Shown here piece after piece: positions 51,816 through 60,380 of a stretch of DNA of 64,000 bases (its first letter is position 1; every line of letters starts with the position of its first letter). A program made the position numbers and the translations under genes. The stretch covers positions 124,001-188,000 of the forward strand of contig NZ_JAUEQY010000010.1 in NCBI RefSeq assembly GCF_030406325.1, read 5' to 3'. The notes beneath the pieces were generated by a model. The model did no database searches. It was not told where the DNA came from and worked only from the letters and a program-made list of their open reading frames with translations. This DNA comes from Actinomadura sp. DC4 (GTDB lineage Bacteria > Actinomycetota > Actinomycetes > Streptosporangiales > Streptosporangiaceae).

Positions 51816-51907
51816 TTTAGAAGCCCTTGGGAGTGCCTTTTGTAGGGCGCCTTCATAGTTTATATCGGGTGGCGGCGCGGTGCCATCGCCGAAAGAAAGA
51901 GGATATG

Positions 51908-52036
51908 ATGAACATCGGTAGCCTGGAGTGGAAAAAGAGTTCTCGCTCAATGACCAATGGGGCGTGTGTCGAGGTGGCATGGACGCTCGCCTCCTCGAGC
52001 TCTTCTCCCGTCGCTGAACTGCAGACGCTGCGCTAG
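51908..52036 (+). CDS. DUF397 protein, C-terminally degenerate
   Basis: 42 residues from ATG 51908 (a second ATG lies three bases earlier; AGAGGA upstream). The N-terminus LEWKKSSRSMTNGACVEVAW is the DUF397 signature. The expected VAVRDSK and FTxxEW elements are replaced by a serine-rich tail (TLASSSSSPVAELQTLR). It stands 16 bp from, and convergent to, an XRE-DUF5753 gene, whereas such pairs are usually co-directional. Either a shortened functional partner or a decaying gene. Confidence 0.6.
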   Translation: MNIGSLEWKKSSRSMTNGACVEVAWTLASSSSSPVAELQTLR

Positions 52037-52052
52037 CTTCTCGAAGCGCATA

Positions 52053-52925
52053 TCAATCTACTTTAGACACCCATAGCTCTTCGGCCGTCCTTCTTATCAG
52101 TTCACGTGACTCGTTAGTTGTGAGCGACGCCACTTTCAGTTGTTCAAAGACTCTCGCGTGTTGATAGATCAGAGTGTTGTCGTCAACATACAGGCGGCCA
52201 TCCATAAAATTCTCGAGGTAGACGACATCTCCGAACTCGGGAATGCTAAGTGACATGAGCGGTCCGGCCGATATGACATGTCGGCCGGACAGCGGAAGTA
52301 TCTGAAGTTTTATGTTAGGCAGTTCGGAGACATTCACAAGGTGATGGAGCTGCTCACGCATGACGCTTCGATCATCGATTTGCCGTCGGAGTACCGCCTC
52401 GTCGATGACGACTGACAGCTCTAACGGGTCATCGGACAATATGACTTTCTGTCGTGTCAGGCGTACCTCAAGTCGCCGGTCGAGTTCGGGCGGCGGGACG
52501 CTCATGATCGACTGCCACATGCGGATCACCCGCCGGGCGTAGGCTTCGGTCTGGAGCAGGCCTGGGACGACCATGGGCTCATAGTTCAATGCAGTTGAGG
52601 CCTCTGCCTCGAAACTGATGAGGTTGAGAAGGTCGGGTGAGAGGATATCTGTGTAGGCCTCCCACCATCTTTTGTGTTCGTCCTCCTGTAGTAGAGACAG
52701 GAGCATCTGACGCTGATCGCCAGCGACTCCGTACAGGTCGAGCAGCCGACGCACGTCCTCGGCCCTGAGGCGTATGCGGGCATTCTCGAGGCGAGAGATC
52801 TTGCTCGCCGACCAACCGAGTCTCTGTGCGACCTGGTCGGCAGTGAGAAGCGCGAGCTCGCGCAGTCTCTTGAGCTCGCTGGCGGCTCTTCTTTGGCTGA
52901 TGCTAAGACCGACCCGAGTGCTCAC
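52053..52925 (-). CDS. XRE-family regulator with DUF5753 domain
   Basis: 290 residues from GTG 52925 (GGAGG ten bases upstream; the frame extends to 53012 without a ribosome site). HTH at ~10-65 (AASELKRLRELALLTADQVAQRLGWSASKISRLENARIRL). DUF5753 at ~95-285: EAEASTALNYEPMVVPGLLQTEAYARRV, RLTRQKVILSDDPLELSVVIDEAVLRR, LPNIKLQILPLSGRHVISAG. The same regulator class as the gene at 28780. Codon use is less GC-biased than that of its neighbours, which hints at transfer. Confidence 0.9.
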   Translation of the reverse strand: MSTRVGLSISQRRAASELKRLRELALLTADQVAQRLGWSASKISRLENARIRLRAEDVRRLLDLYGVAGDQRQMLLSLLQEDEHKRWWEAYTDILSPDLLNLISFEAEASTALNYEPMVVPGLLQTEAYARRVIRMWQSIMSVPPPELDRRLEVRLTRQKVILSDDPLELSVVIDEAVLRRQIDDRSVMREQLHHLVNVSELPNIKLQILPLSGRHVISAGPLMSLSIPEFGDVVYLENFMDGRLYVDDNTLIYQHARVFEQLKVASLTTNESRELIRRTAEELWVSKVD

Positions 52926-53367
52926 TCGGCGACCGCCTCCTCTGTGTGACGTGTGACGCACAATCATTATGGCGTAAGTTTTGCGATAGAAGAAGAGAAA
53001 GTTGCACGGCAAAATTCGCTACTTCAATTTGAGACTCAAATTACGTTCGTTGCGCTTAGCGATCTTTGTAGTGGGAAAAGGCATACCAGTCGCCCGCGAC
53101 AATCGGGGCGGGGTATGAGGGGGTAGGCGGTTGGTGCCTGCATTAGCGCAGTCCAGCGTCACGTGCGCCGAGTCGCGGCACAGCCGTCGCCATTCGTCGG
53201 TCCAGGGTCTGTGGCCTGAGTGTCCGTGCTCCACGTCGGTGAAGATCTCCGACAATAGCTGCTCATTGACGAGCCGTCCGGCTCACCGTGACACCGGTTC
53301 GAGCGGCGTTGCCCGTCGAACCGATCACACTACGTGACTCGCCTCCGCGAACGAACGGAGTGGCGTG
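52926..53367. other. Intergenic stretch upstream of the second XRE gene
   Basis: The first ~100 bases are AT-rich and should hold the XRE promoter. A 78-residue minus-strand frame (TTG 53255 to 53019) has no ribosome site or domain and is not called. A weak CGGAG at 53356-53360 serves the next gene. Confidence 0.4.
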
Positions 53368-54360
53368 ATGTCTCGCGCTGGCCGGCGCCTCCCCTTGGGC
53401 GAGGCACTGGAGCTCATACGACGGATGTTCCGTCAGGTCATACCGTGTTTCGAGTGGATGGCCCTCTTGGTCGCCATCGCGCTCACGTATACCCGGCTCC
53501 ATATGGAGATCGGGAATTGGCTGGCCTTGCTCGCGGCCGGTGGCCTGCCACTGACGCTTATCGACTGGCCCTGGGACAGTCGCCTCATCACACAGCGCTT
53601 ATGGCACCGGCTGGCCGGCGGGCTGCCGCTCCGCGCGCCCGACGCCGTTCCTGCGCCTACGGTGTGGGTGTCCCAGTTGCCCCACGGGTTCGGCATCTTC
53701 ATTCCTCGAAGCGCCGAGGGGCCGATCAGTGGCTCTCCTCCGGAGCTCTCGGGCCACCGACGGGAAACAACTGTGGCGGAGACCGGAGTCGAGCCCGTCG
53801 CGGTCCTGCCCTCGCCGCCGATCGGGCGGTCGCAGCACTGCGTGCTGTTCGCCGTCGACGTCGCCCGGCTGACCGACGGGCGGGACGACGACGTGCGGCT
53901 GGCGGTGCGGGACGCGTTCTACCGGCTGCTCGTCGCGGCGTTCGAGGACGCCGGGATCCCCTGGGACTCCTGCGTCCACGAGGGCCGGGGCGACCGGGTC
54001 GTGGTGGTCATCCCGGCGCACATGCCCACCATCACCGTGATCGACCCGCTCGTCGACCGGGTCCGCGTCCGGCTGTGGCGGCACAACCGGCTGTCCAGCC
54101 CCGTCGCGCAGGTACGGCTTCGGCTGGCCGCGCACATCGGTGAGGTCTACCGGGACGGGTACGGGCTGGCGGGAAAGGCCCTCGACGACCTCTTACGCAT
54201 GCTCGACGCCCCCGACCTGCTCAAGACCGCCGACGACCTCGCGCTCATCGTCTCCGACTATCTCTATCGGAGCGTCGTCCACGGCGGTCCGGGCGACACC
54301 GACCCCACGGCGTACGCCGAGGTCCTCGTGGACCAGGACCGTGCCTGGCTGCTCCGATGA
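53368..54360 (+). CDS. Actinobacterial protein with a degenerate class III cyclase-like domain
   Basis: 330 residues from ATG 53368 (CGGAG seven bases upstream). The N-terminal ~75 residues hold two hydrophobic stretches (IPCFEWMALLVAIAL and WLALLAAGGLPLTLI), then a variable linker. The C-terminal ~200 residues (LFAVDVARLTDGR, AVRDAFYRLLVAAFEDAGIPWDSCVHEGRGDRVVVVIPA, VRLRLAAHIGEVYRDGYGLAGKALDDLLRMLDAPDL) follow the layout of class III nucleotidyl cyclases (GDxxxxxF-like GDR, AxHxGEV) but lack clear catalytic metal and adenine residues. Probably a sensor or nucleotide-binding protein rather than an active cyclase. Confidence 0.72.
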   Translation: MSRAGRRLPLGEALELIRRMFRQVIPCFEWMALLVAIALTYTRLHMEIGNWLALLAAGGLPLTLIDWPWDSRLITQRLWHRLAGGLPLRAPDAVPAPTVWVSQLPHGFGIFIPRSAEGPISGSPPELSGHRRETTVAETGVEPVAVLPSPPIGRSQHCVLFAVDVARLTDGRDDDVRLAVRDAFYRLLVAAFEDAGIPWDSCVHEGRGDRVVVVIPAHMPTITVIDPLVDRVRVRLWRHNRLSSPVAQVRLRLAAHIGEVYRDGYGLAGKALDDLLRMLDAPDLLKTADDLALIVSDYLYRSVVHGGPGDTDPTAYAEVLVDQDRAWLLR

Positions 54361-54364
54361 CGCC

Positions 54365-55459
54365 TCACAGCGAGGTCCCCGCGGGGAACGCGAGCACGTC
54401 CGCGCCCGGGCGGAACGGGGCCAGCAACGCCGACTCCGTGCCGTACACCTCGCCCGCGACCAGGTCCGCCAGCAGCGGTGCCAGCGTCACTCCGTCCCTG
54501 GTCACGACCGCGTACACGTGCTCGGCGTCGTCCACGAAACCCGCCACCGTACGGCCGCGGGCCGGGGTCGCGTGGGCCGCCACCCGTATCTGTTCCACGT
54601 GGGCGCCCTCCGTACCCGTGAGCACCTCCGGCAGGCGGGCCAGGAGTTCGGCGCCGATCCGGGGGGCGGGTGGCAGTGCCGGGTCGGCCGCGAAGTCCAG
54701 GTCGCGGGCGCGCAGCAGGAGCCGGCCGCCGCCGTCCGGCCGTACGCTCAAACCGTCCGTGGTCAGCACACGGGACAGCGGGGTGGGCAGCGGGCTCGTC
54801 GTCGCGAGGTAACCGGTCGTGCCCACGCCCGGGACGCGCATCGGGATGTCCAGCAGCATGTCGGTCCACCGGCCCGCGCAGCTCACGACCACGTCCGTCG
54901 TGCGGACGTCGCCGTCGGCCAGCACCACGCTCGCGCCCGCCGAGCCCGACCGTACCTCCCGTACGGCCGCGCCGTTCTCCACCTCCGCGCCGCCCGCGCG
55001 CGCCTCGGCGAGGAGGCGGCCCAGCAGACGGGCCGGGAACACGTGGGCCTCCTCCGGGAACAGCACGTACTCCGTGCCCTCCGGCCGTGTGGTCAGTCCC
55101 GGCTCCAGCTCGGTGGCCTGGTCGGCGGTGATGCGCTCCACCGCGTACTCCCGCCCGCGCAGGCGCTCGACCCGCCGGCTGAGCTCGACCAGACGGCCGT
55201 CGCCGGTGGCCCATTCCAGGTGCCCGGTCGGCTGGAACGCGTCGCTGCCGAGCGCGTAGTGGGCGTGGAGCCCGGCGTGGGCGAGCGTGAAGTACGGCTC
55301 GGAGTCGGCGTGGTTCGCGTTGACCCAGGCGAAGGACGCGCCGGTGGTGCCCGCACCGGGGAAACGTTCTTCCAGGACCGTGACCTGAGCGCCGCGGCGG
55401 GTCAGCCCGGCCGCGACGGCGGCTCCGACGATCCCGGCTCCGATGACCACGACTCGCAC
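54365..55459 (-). CDS. FAD-dependent D-amino-acid/glycine oxidase-like (DAO family)
   Basis: 364 residues. N-terminal FAD fold MRVVVIGAGIVGAAVAAGLTRRGAQVTVLEE, then GTTGASFAWVNA, a substrate region, VVSCAGRWTDMLLDIP and the C-terminal DAO signature near RVAAHATPARGRTVAGFVDD with VTRDGVTLAPLLADLVAGEV. It oxidises an amine or amino acid with reduction of FAD. Partner and substrate not evident; an AraC regulator gene lies 70 bp upstream on the same strand and may share control. Confidence 0.9.
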   Translation of the reverse strand: MRVVVIGAGIVGAAVAAGLTRRGAQVTVLEERFPGAGTTGASFAWVNANHADSEPYFTLAHAGLHAHYALGSDAFQPTGHLEWATGDGRLVELSRRVERLRGREYAVERITADQATELEPGLTTRPEGTEYVLFPEEAHVFPARLLGRLLAEARAGGAEVENGAAVREVRSGSAGASVVLADGDVRTTDVVVSCAGRWTDMLLDIPMRVPGVGTTGYLATTSPLPTPLSRVLTTDGLSVRPDGGGRLLLRARDLDFAADPALPPAPRIGAELLARLPEVLTGTEGAHVEQIRVAAHATPARGRTVAGFVDDAEHVYAVVTRDGVTLAPLLADLVAGEVYGTESALLAPFRPGADVLAFPAGTSL

Positions 55460-55529
55460 GAGGACTCCTTTCGCTCCCGCGCGACGCGGGAGGCCTCCAT
55501 CGCGACCGTAGCGAAGAGGGCGGGCCGGT

Positions 55530-56423
55530 TCAGCGCTGTTCGACCTGGTCAGAGTCGGTGTCGGGATTAATTTCTGCCAGGTCCGGAGCGAGTGCGAGCC
55601 GGTAGCCGCCCGGCGTGATGCCGTAGTAGCGGCTGAACCAGCGCGTGAGGTGCGCCTGGTCCGCGAAGCCGGTCCGTACGGCGATCTCGCTGAGCGGCCG
55701 GCCGCGTGCGATCAGCCGGCGGGCCGCCCGCAACCGGAGCTGCCGCTGGTAGTCGCTCGGCGCCATCCCGTACGCCGCCCGGAATGCCCGATAGACGGCA
55801 TAGCGGGTACGGCCGGTCGCGGCGGCGAGGTCGTCGGCGGTGATGTCCTCGAGGTAGGTGTCGTGGATCAGCCGGCGGGCCTGGTCGGCGACCCGCGCGG
55901 TGCCGGGCGTACGAGGCCACGAAAGCGTCCCGGCCGCGTGGTCCGTCAGGGTCGCGACCGTGGCGATCAGCAGTTCGTCGCGGCGCAGCGCCGGGGCGCC
56001 GCCGAGCAGGGCGGCGTGAAGAGAGTGGAGGTTCCGCGCGATCCGCGGGTCCTCGATCACCGGGTCGGTGAACAGCGGCAGGCCCGCCGGACGGCCCGCG
56101 CGGTCGGCGAGCACGTCGCCCACCAGGTCCGGGCCGATGTGCACCATGCGGTAGGTGAACCCGAGCTCGTCAGTGGCGTGGCCGTCGTGCGGGTCGTCGG
56201 GGTTGAAGGCCATGACCATGCCGGCGGCGCTGGTGTACGCTCCGCCGCGGCACGTGAACGACTGGGCGCCGCTCTCGGTGACGCCGAAGGAGTAGGACTC
56301 GTGACTGTGCCGGTGATAGACATGCCGCTCGAAGTGGGCGTGCATGGCCTCCAGCGGCCGGTCGGCCGAGTGCCAGTACGTGGACCAGTCAAGTGGCACC
56401 CCTCCATTGTCGGCCGGGCGCAC
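55530..56423 (-). CDS. AraC-family regulator
   Basis: 297 residues from GTG 56423 (a GTG at 56399 is a shorter option). The N-terminal cupin (~20-110, HFERHVYHRHSHESYSFGVTESGAQSFTCRGGAY, FNPDDPHDGHAT) senses a ligand. The C-terminal double helix-turn-helix (~195-290) includes LAAATGRTRYAVYRAFRAAYGMAPSDYQRQLRLRAARRLI and AVRTGFADQAHLTRWFSRYYGITPGGYR. Divergent from a DUF2000 gene with only 45 bp between, so it probably controls that gene. Confidence 0.92.
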   Translation of the reverse strand: MRPADNGGVPLDWSTYWHSADRPLEAMHAHFERHVYHRHSHESYSFGVTESGAQSFTCRGGAYTSAAGMVMAFNPDDPHDGHATDELGFTYRMVHIGPDLVGDVLADRAGRPAGLPLFTDPVIEDPRIARNLHSLHAALLGGAPALRRDELLIATVATLTDHAAGTLSWPRTPGTARVADQARRLIHDTYLEDITADDLAAATGRTRYAVYRAFRAAYGMAPSDYQRQLRLRAARRLIARGRPLSEIAVRTGFADQAHLTRWFSRYYGITPGGYRLALAPDLAEINPDTDSDQVEQR

Positions 56424-56468
56424 GAGCGTTCAAGACCCGGGGCCGGACCTCGCGCCAGTCTGGTCGGC

Positions 56469-56879
56469 ATGCGATTCGACACCAAGATCGGCATCGTGGT
56501 CCGCGACGACCTGGCCGTCTGGCAGAAACTCAACGTCACCGCGTTCCTGGCGAGCTCGGTGGCCGGCAGCGTCCAGGAGACGATCGGCGAGCCGTACGAG
56601 GATGGTTCCGGCAATCAGTACCTGCCGATGTTCCGCCAGCCCGTGCTGGTGTACGCGGCGAACGCCGAGGCGCTCGGCCGCGTACGCGCCGCGGCGCTGA
56701 GCCGAGGCCTGCGCACCGCGATCTTCACCGAGGACATGTTCAAGACCGGGCACGACGCCGACAACCGCGCGGTCGTACGGGCCGTGGCGGCCGAGGAGCT
56801 CCAGCTCGTGGGCCTCGCGGTGTACGGGCCGAAGAACCCGCTGGACAAGACGCTCAAGGGCCTCGCGCTGCACTCCTAG
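56469..56879 (+). CDS. DUF2000 family protein
   Basis: 136 residues. RFDTKIGIVVRDDLAVWQKLNVTAFLASSVAG, YLPMFRQPVLVYAA, and RVRAAALSRGLRTAIFTEDMFKTGHDADNRAVVRAV are characteristic of DUF2000, which has the peptidyl-tRNA hydrolase 2-like fold. Biochemical role unknown. Pairing with a divergent AraC regulator is common for this family as I recall. Its stop overlaps the convergent S53 peptidase gene by 4 bp. Confidence 0.87.
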   Translation: MRFDTKIGIVVRDDLAVWQKLNVTAFLASSVAGSVQETIGEPYEDGSGNQYLPMFRQPVLVYAANAEALGRVRAAALSRGLRTAIFTEDMFKTGHDADNRAVVRAVAAEELQLVGLAVYGPKNPLDKTLKGLALHS

Positions 56880-58621
56880 TCGAGGGCGACGTCGTCGAAC
56901 GTGGCCGAGGTCGGGTCGCCGAAGTAGCCGTCGTCGTGGCTCAGGAACGTCAGCGTGTACGCGTGGCCGCCGGTGACCGGGGTGGTGGCCTGGCGCCACC
57001 CCTCCTCGTACGTGCAGGTCCTGGGCAGGACCTCGCGGGTGGACCCGGTCGTGACGTCCTTCAGCGACGCCGTCACCCAGTCGTACCGCACCCTGTCCGG
57101 ACAGCTCACGTTGTACCAGAACGAGAGGCGGCGGTGGCCCGGGGCGGTCGTGAAGCTCTGCCGGATCGACGAGTCGCCCTTGTGCGGGTCGTCGGGGTAG
57201 CCGAGCAGTGCGGCGTACTTTCCGCTGTGCGGGTGGTCCTTGGTCACGCCGGTGACGACGCCGGAGGAGGTCCAGCCGGACAGGTTCCCGGTTTCGAAAC
57301 CGCCATTGGTGAGAGTGCGGGGTCTCGTGGCGCTGATCGGTTTCGGTGCCGGTTTCGGTGTCGGTCTGGTGTTGTCGGCCGTGCGGTGGCGTTGTGCCGC
57401 CGCAGGCTCGGCCGCGGTGAAGGCGCCGACCCCGTTGGGCGTGCCGAGCCCGGTCGGGCCGTCGTAGCCGGGTCCGGCGGTGCAGAGGTAGGCCGGCGTG
57501 CAGGTGCCGGAGCTGCCCGTGACGATGTCGTTCAACCGCTGCGCGTGGGCGTACGGGACGGAGGCCGCGTAGCCGTGCGACGGCAGCGAGCCGGCCAGCG
57601 CGTACGCGCCCGCGATGATCGGTGAGGCGGCGCTGGTGCCGCCGACGACCATCCAGCCGCCGAACTCGAAGGTGTCGTAGACGGCCACGCCCGAACCCGG
57701 GTCGGCGACCGCGGCGACGTCGGAGATCGTACGGCGGGGGCAGCCGGTGTCCTTCTGCCAGGCGGGTTTGCGTGCGCCCACCGAACACCCGGATCCCGTG
57801 CCGCTCCAGGCGGTCTCGTCCCAGCCACGGGCGTTCGGGGCGCGCACGAGCGACGTGCCGCCGACCGCGGTGACGTGAGGTGAGGTTGCCGGGAACAGCA
57901 CGCCGTACCCGGTGTCGCCGGAGGCCGCCGTGATGGCGACGCTCGGGTGGTCGAAGTGCCGCCTGTCGGCGGCGCCGGTGACGGAGCGCTCCGGCCCGCC
58001 CCAGCTGTTGGAGATGTACTCGGCGCCGAGCCGAACGGCCGTGTCGACGCCGGTACCCAGGGCGCTGATGGAGGGCTGGCCGGCCTCGACGAGCAGAATG
58101 CGGCAGTTGGGGCACGCCGCCGAGACCATGTCGAGGTCGAGCGACTCCTCCTGCGCCCAGTCGGAGTCGGCGCGGGGCAGCGTGCCGCCGCCCGTGGCGT
58201 TGACCTTCTTGAAACAGCCGTTCGCGGTGGTGCAGGGCGGCAGGCCGTACTGCGCCCGGTAGACGGCGAGGTCGGCCTCGGCCTTGGGGTCGTCGTACAC
58301 GTCGATGATCGCCACGGTCCGGCCCTTGCCGCCGGTGCCGGTGGGCAGCCGGTACGCGTCCCGGATGTCGGTCGCCCCGAGCCCGGCCGGCTCGACCTGC
58401 GGCTGAACACCGTGCTTGGGGGCGACGTCGGTCCGTACGAGCGCGAGACAGGTCACCTGCCGAGTGACGTCGGGACAGGCGCGCTTGACGGGGACGGCGG
58501 CTCGCGGGTCGGCTCGGGTCCCGGCGGAGTCGCCGGAGGCCGAGACAGGGAGGAGGACGAACGCGGCCGAAACGACAACCCCGACCCACCCGCCGATCCG
58601 CCGGACGAGAGTGGACGACAT
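56876..58621 (-). CDS. Secreted S53 (sedolisin) peptidase with C-terminal beta domain
   Basis: 581 residues from ATG 58621 (GGGAG four bases upstream). A signal peptide (~1-32, WVGVVVSAAFVLLPVSASG) is followed by the sedolisin catalytic domain: Glu and Asp in QEESLDLDMVSAACPNCRI, Asp in AASGDTGYG and nucleophile Ser in VVGGTSAASPIIAGAYAL. There is no large pro-domain, unlike classical sedolisins. After a Pro-rich linker (PTPKPAPKP) comes a ~150-residue jelly-roll domain (TNGGFETGNLSGWTSSG ... ATFDDVALD) typical of carbohydrate-binding modules on secreted proteases. Active at acidic pH in the family. Confidence 0.9.
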   Translation of the reverse strand: MSSTLVRRIGGWVGVVVSAAFVLLPVSASGDSAGTRADPRAAVPVKRACPDVTRQVTCLALVRTDVAPKHGVQPQVEPAGLGATDIRDAYRLPTGTGGKGRTVAIIDVYDDPKAEADLAVYRAQYGLPPCTTANGCFKKVNATGGGTLPRADSDWAQEESLDLDMVSAACPNCRILLVEAGQPSISALGTGVDTAVRLGAEYISNSWGGPERSVTGAADRRHFDHPSVAITAASGDTGYGVLFPATSPHVTAVGGTSLVRAPNARGWDETAWSGTGSGCSVGARKPAWQKDTGCPRRTISDVAAVADPGSGVAVYDTFEFGGWMVVGGTSAASPIIAGAYALAGSLPSHGYAASVPYAHAQRLNDIVTGSSGTCTPAYLCTAGPGYDGPTGLGTPNGVGAFTAAEPAAAQRHRTADNTRPTPKPAPKPISATRPRTLTNGGFETGNLSGWTSSGVVTGVTKDHPHSGKYAALLGYPDDPHKGDSSIRQSFTTAPGHRRLSFWYNVSCPDRVRYDWVTASLKDVTTGSTREVLPRTCTYEEGWRQATTPVTGGHAYTLTFLSHDDGYFGDPTSATFDDVALD

Positions 58622-59203
58622 CCTGCTCCCTTCATGCGGCGCTGATTTAAACGGCATTAAACGTCTGGTTCGGGACTTCTGGGGTCATCGGCTTTGGCGT
58701 ACGGCCGTACAGGCTCGATGCCCAGCTGGCGTTCCCGTTAATCTGGCTCTGACCTGCTGAGAGTGCCGCCGGGGAATGGCGAGAGCCGAGTTACTGGGAC
58801 ATATTAGATAAGCGCGTTAGCCGCGCTCGGCCGGCGGCCCGATCGGCTCCAGGCATGCCGGGGATTCCGGCTCGGGGAGGCGCATCAGGCGGTACATCTG
58901 CCGGCGTAGAAGCTCGGCCGAGCGGCCGCTCCCGGTCCCCCCGAGGCGCGATCGCACCCAGGTCTTCGATATGCGAGCCGTCCAGGCAGCCGAGTGGCCG
59001 CGGTGAGGTGATGGGCGACCCCGAGTACCGTGCGCGGGGACGATACGGTCAGCGCCTTGTCGGCGTCCCGGCCGAACGGGCCGTTGATCCACTCGTCGTA
59101 CGACGATTCGGTCCCCTCCGGGTGTCCCGCCGATGTCGGCCTTACTGGCCTAGGGGTTCGGCGGCGCGGCAGACTGGGGCGGTTCGTACGGGTCTAGGAA
59201 CGG
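58622..59203. other. Gene-free stretch between S53 and DUF2568 genes
   Basis: Holds the S53 promoter region (AT-rich TATTAGATAAG around 58802-58812) and otherwise nothing I can support. A 91-residue minus frame (58817-59092) ends in plausible residues (RRQMYRLMRLPEPESPACL) but lacks a ribosome site; it could be a gene remnant. Confidence 0.4.
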
Positions 59204-60001
59204 GTGAGAGCGCTGTCCTCCACAAGAGAGCATCCCGCGTACCGCGCGGAGGCGACCCGTGTCGAGGCGCCCGGCGTGCTGCGGTTTCTTTCCGAGATCG
59301 TGGCCTGGGTCGCGACTCCCTGGGCGCTGGCGACGCACTCGCCCGTGCTGGCCGGGGTCGCGTTGTTGCTGCTCATCGGGTTGCCGACGGTCTTCGTGAC
59401 GCCTGGGGACAAGGTTAAGGTCGTCGTTCCCGTCTCGGGAAAGGTGACCATTTCGCTCGCTGTGCTGCAGCTCCTCGCGGCCGTTCTGGCCGCTTGGGCG
59501 GCGTGGCCCGTGCCGGTGGCCGTTCTCGTCTGGATTCTGGTGGGCATCACCGTCTACGCGGAGCTGCCCCGGTGGCGGCGGCTCGTCGGTGGTGAGCTCG
59601 TGCTCGACGGCTCGCCGCGCATGGCCAACGAGGGGCTGGCGTTCCTCATCGAGTTGCTCGCCCTCGCCTCGCTCGCCTGGTGGGGGGCCTCCACCGGGAG
59701 CGGGCTGGTCGTCCATCTTCTGCTCGGGATCGGGACGCCGCTGGTGGCCGCCGTCGTCTGGGGGGCCGCCGCCTCGCCCAAGGCCACGGTGAGGCTTCCG
59801 CTCGCCGGGGTGCTCGCGGTCAAGGCGCTCGTCTTCGGAGCCGCGCTGTTCGGGCTCGACGGGCTCGGACACCGTACGCTGGCCGTTCTCTTCGGTGTCG
59901 TCGCCGCCGCCAACACGACCGTCGCCGCCGTCGACCGGGAGGCCGTCCTCCGTCGTGCGTCCGAGGCCGGGGCGGACGATTCCACTCCGGCCCTCGGCTG
60001 A
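59204..60001 (+). CDS. Membrane protein with two tandem DUF2568 domains
   Basis: 265 residues from GTG 59204 (AGGA upstream). The second half (~135-250, ANEGLAFLIELLALASLAWWG, GIGTPLVAAVVWGAAASPKATVRLPLAG, VKALVFGAALFGL) is a standard four-helix DUF2568 (YrdB-type) unit. The first half (~28-125, LRFLSEIVAWVATPWALATHSPVLAGVALLLLIGLPTVF, SGKVTISLAVLQLLAAVLAAWAAW) has the same helix layout, so the protein appears to be an internal duplication with eight helices. Function unknown. Confidence 0.78.
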   Translation: MRALSSTREHPAYRAEATRVEAPGVLRFLSEIVAWVATPWALATHSPVLAGVALLLLIGLPTVFVTPGDKVKVVVPVSGKVTISLAVLQLLAAVLAAWAAWPVPVAVLVWILVGITVYAELPRWRRLVGGELVLDGSPRMANEGLAFLIELLALASLAWWGASTGSGLVVHLLLGIGTPLVAAVVWGAAASPKATVRLPLAGVLAVKALVFGAALFGLDGLGHRTLAVLFGVVAAANTTVAAVDREAVLRRASEAGADDSTPALG

Positions 60002-60072
60002 TCAGGCCGGCCTGGCGCCGGGTTCCAGAAGCCCGCCTCCGGATAGTGCTGTGACGGGCCGTCGGCGGGAGA

Positions 60073-60327
60073 TCAGGCCTCGGAGCGGTTGGCGCGGACG
60101 CGGCTGGTCAGCCAGTACGCATAGCCGGCCGTGCCGGCCAGGCTCAGCAGACGCGTCTTCTTGCTGGTCATGGCCAGGCCCAGGGCGAGTTCCAGGGCAC
60201 CGTCGCGGTACGTCCACTGGCGGGTGTTCTCGGGGAAGGCGGCCTTGGAGATCGGGTCGAAGAGCTGTGGGGCGGCGAAGTGCGCCGCTCCGGTTCCGGC
60301 CAGGAGGATTCCGGCGATACGGAGCAT
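60073..60327 (-). CDS. Small two-helix membrane protein
   Basis: 84 residues; AAAGG ten bases before the ATG. LRIAGILLAGTGAAHFAAPQLFDPISKAAFPENTRQWTYRDGALELALGLAM, then a second helix LLSLAGTAGYAYWLT. The HF-x-x-P-x-x-F-D and FP-x-N-T-R motifs recall a family of small actinobacterial membrane proteins. Role unknown. Confidence 0.7.
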   Translation of the reverse strand: MLRIAGILLAGTGAAHFAAPQLFDPISKAAFPENTRQWTYRDGALELALGLAMTSKKTRLLSLAGTAGYAYWLTSRVRANRSEA

Positions 60328-60380
60328 TGGTCACAGACCTTTCACGGGGAGGCCCATGACGATAGTCCCCGTAAGGCCGA

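Noticed and set aside
53019-53255. 78-residue minus frame upstream of the second XRE gene
   Set aside because: TTG start without ribosome site, no domain, and a C-terminus (KIAKRNERNLSLKLK) that reads like AT-rich non-coding DNA.
58817-59092. 91-residue minus frame
   Set aside because: No ribosome site or domain; the N-terminal part is shadow-like. Mentioned only as a possible remnant.
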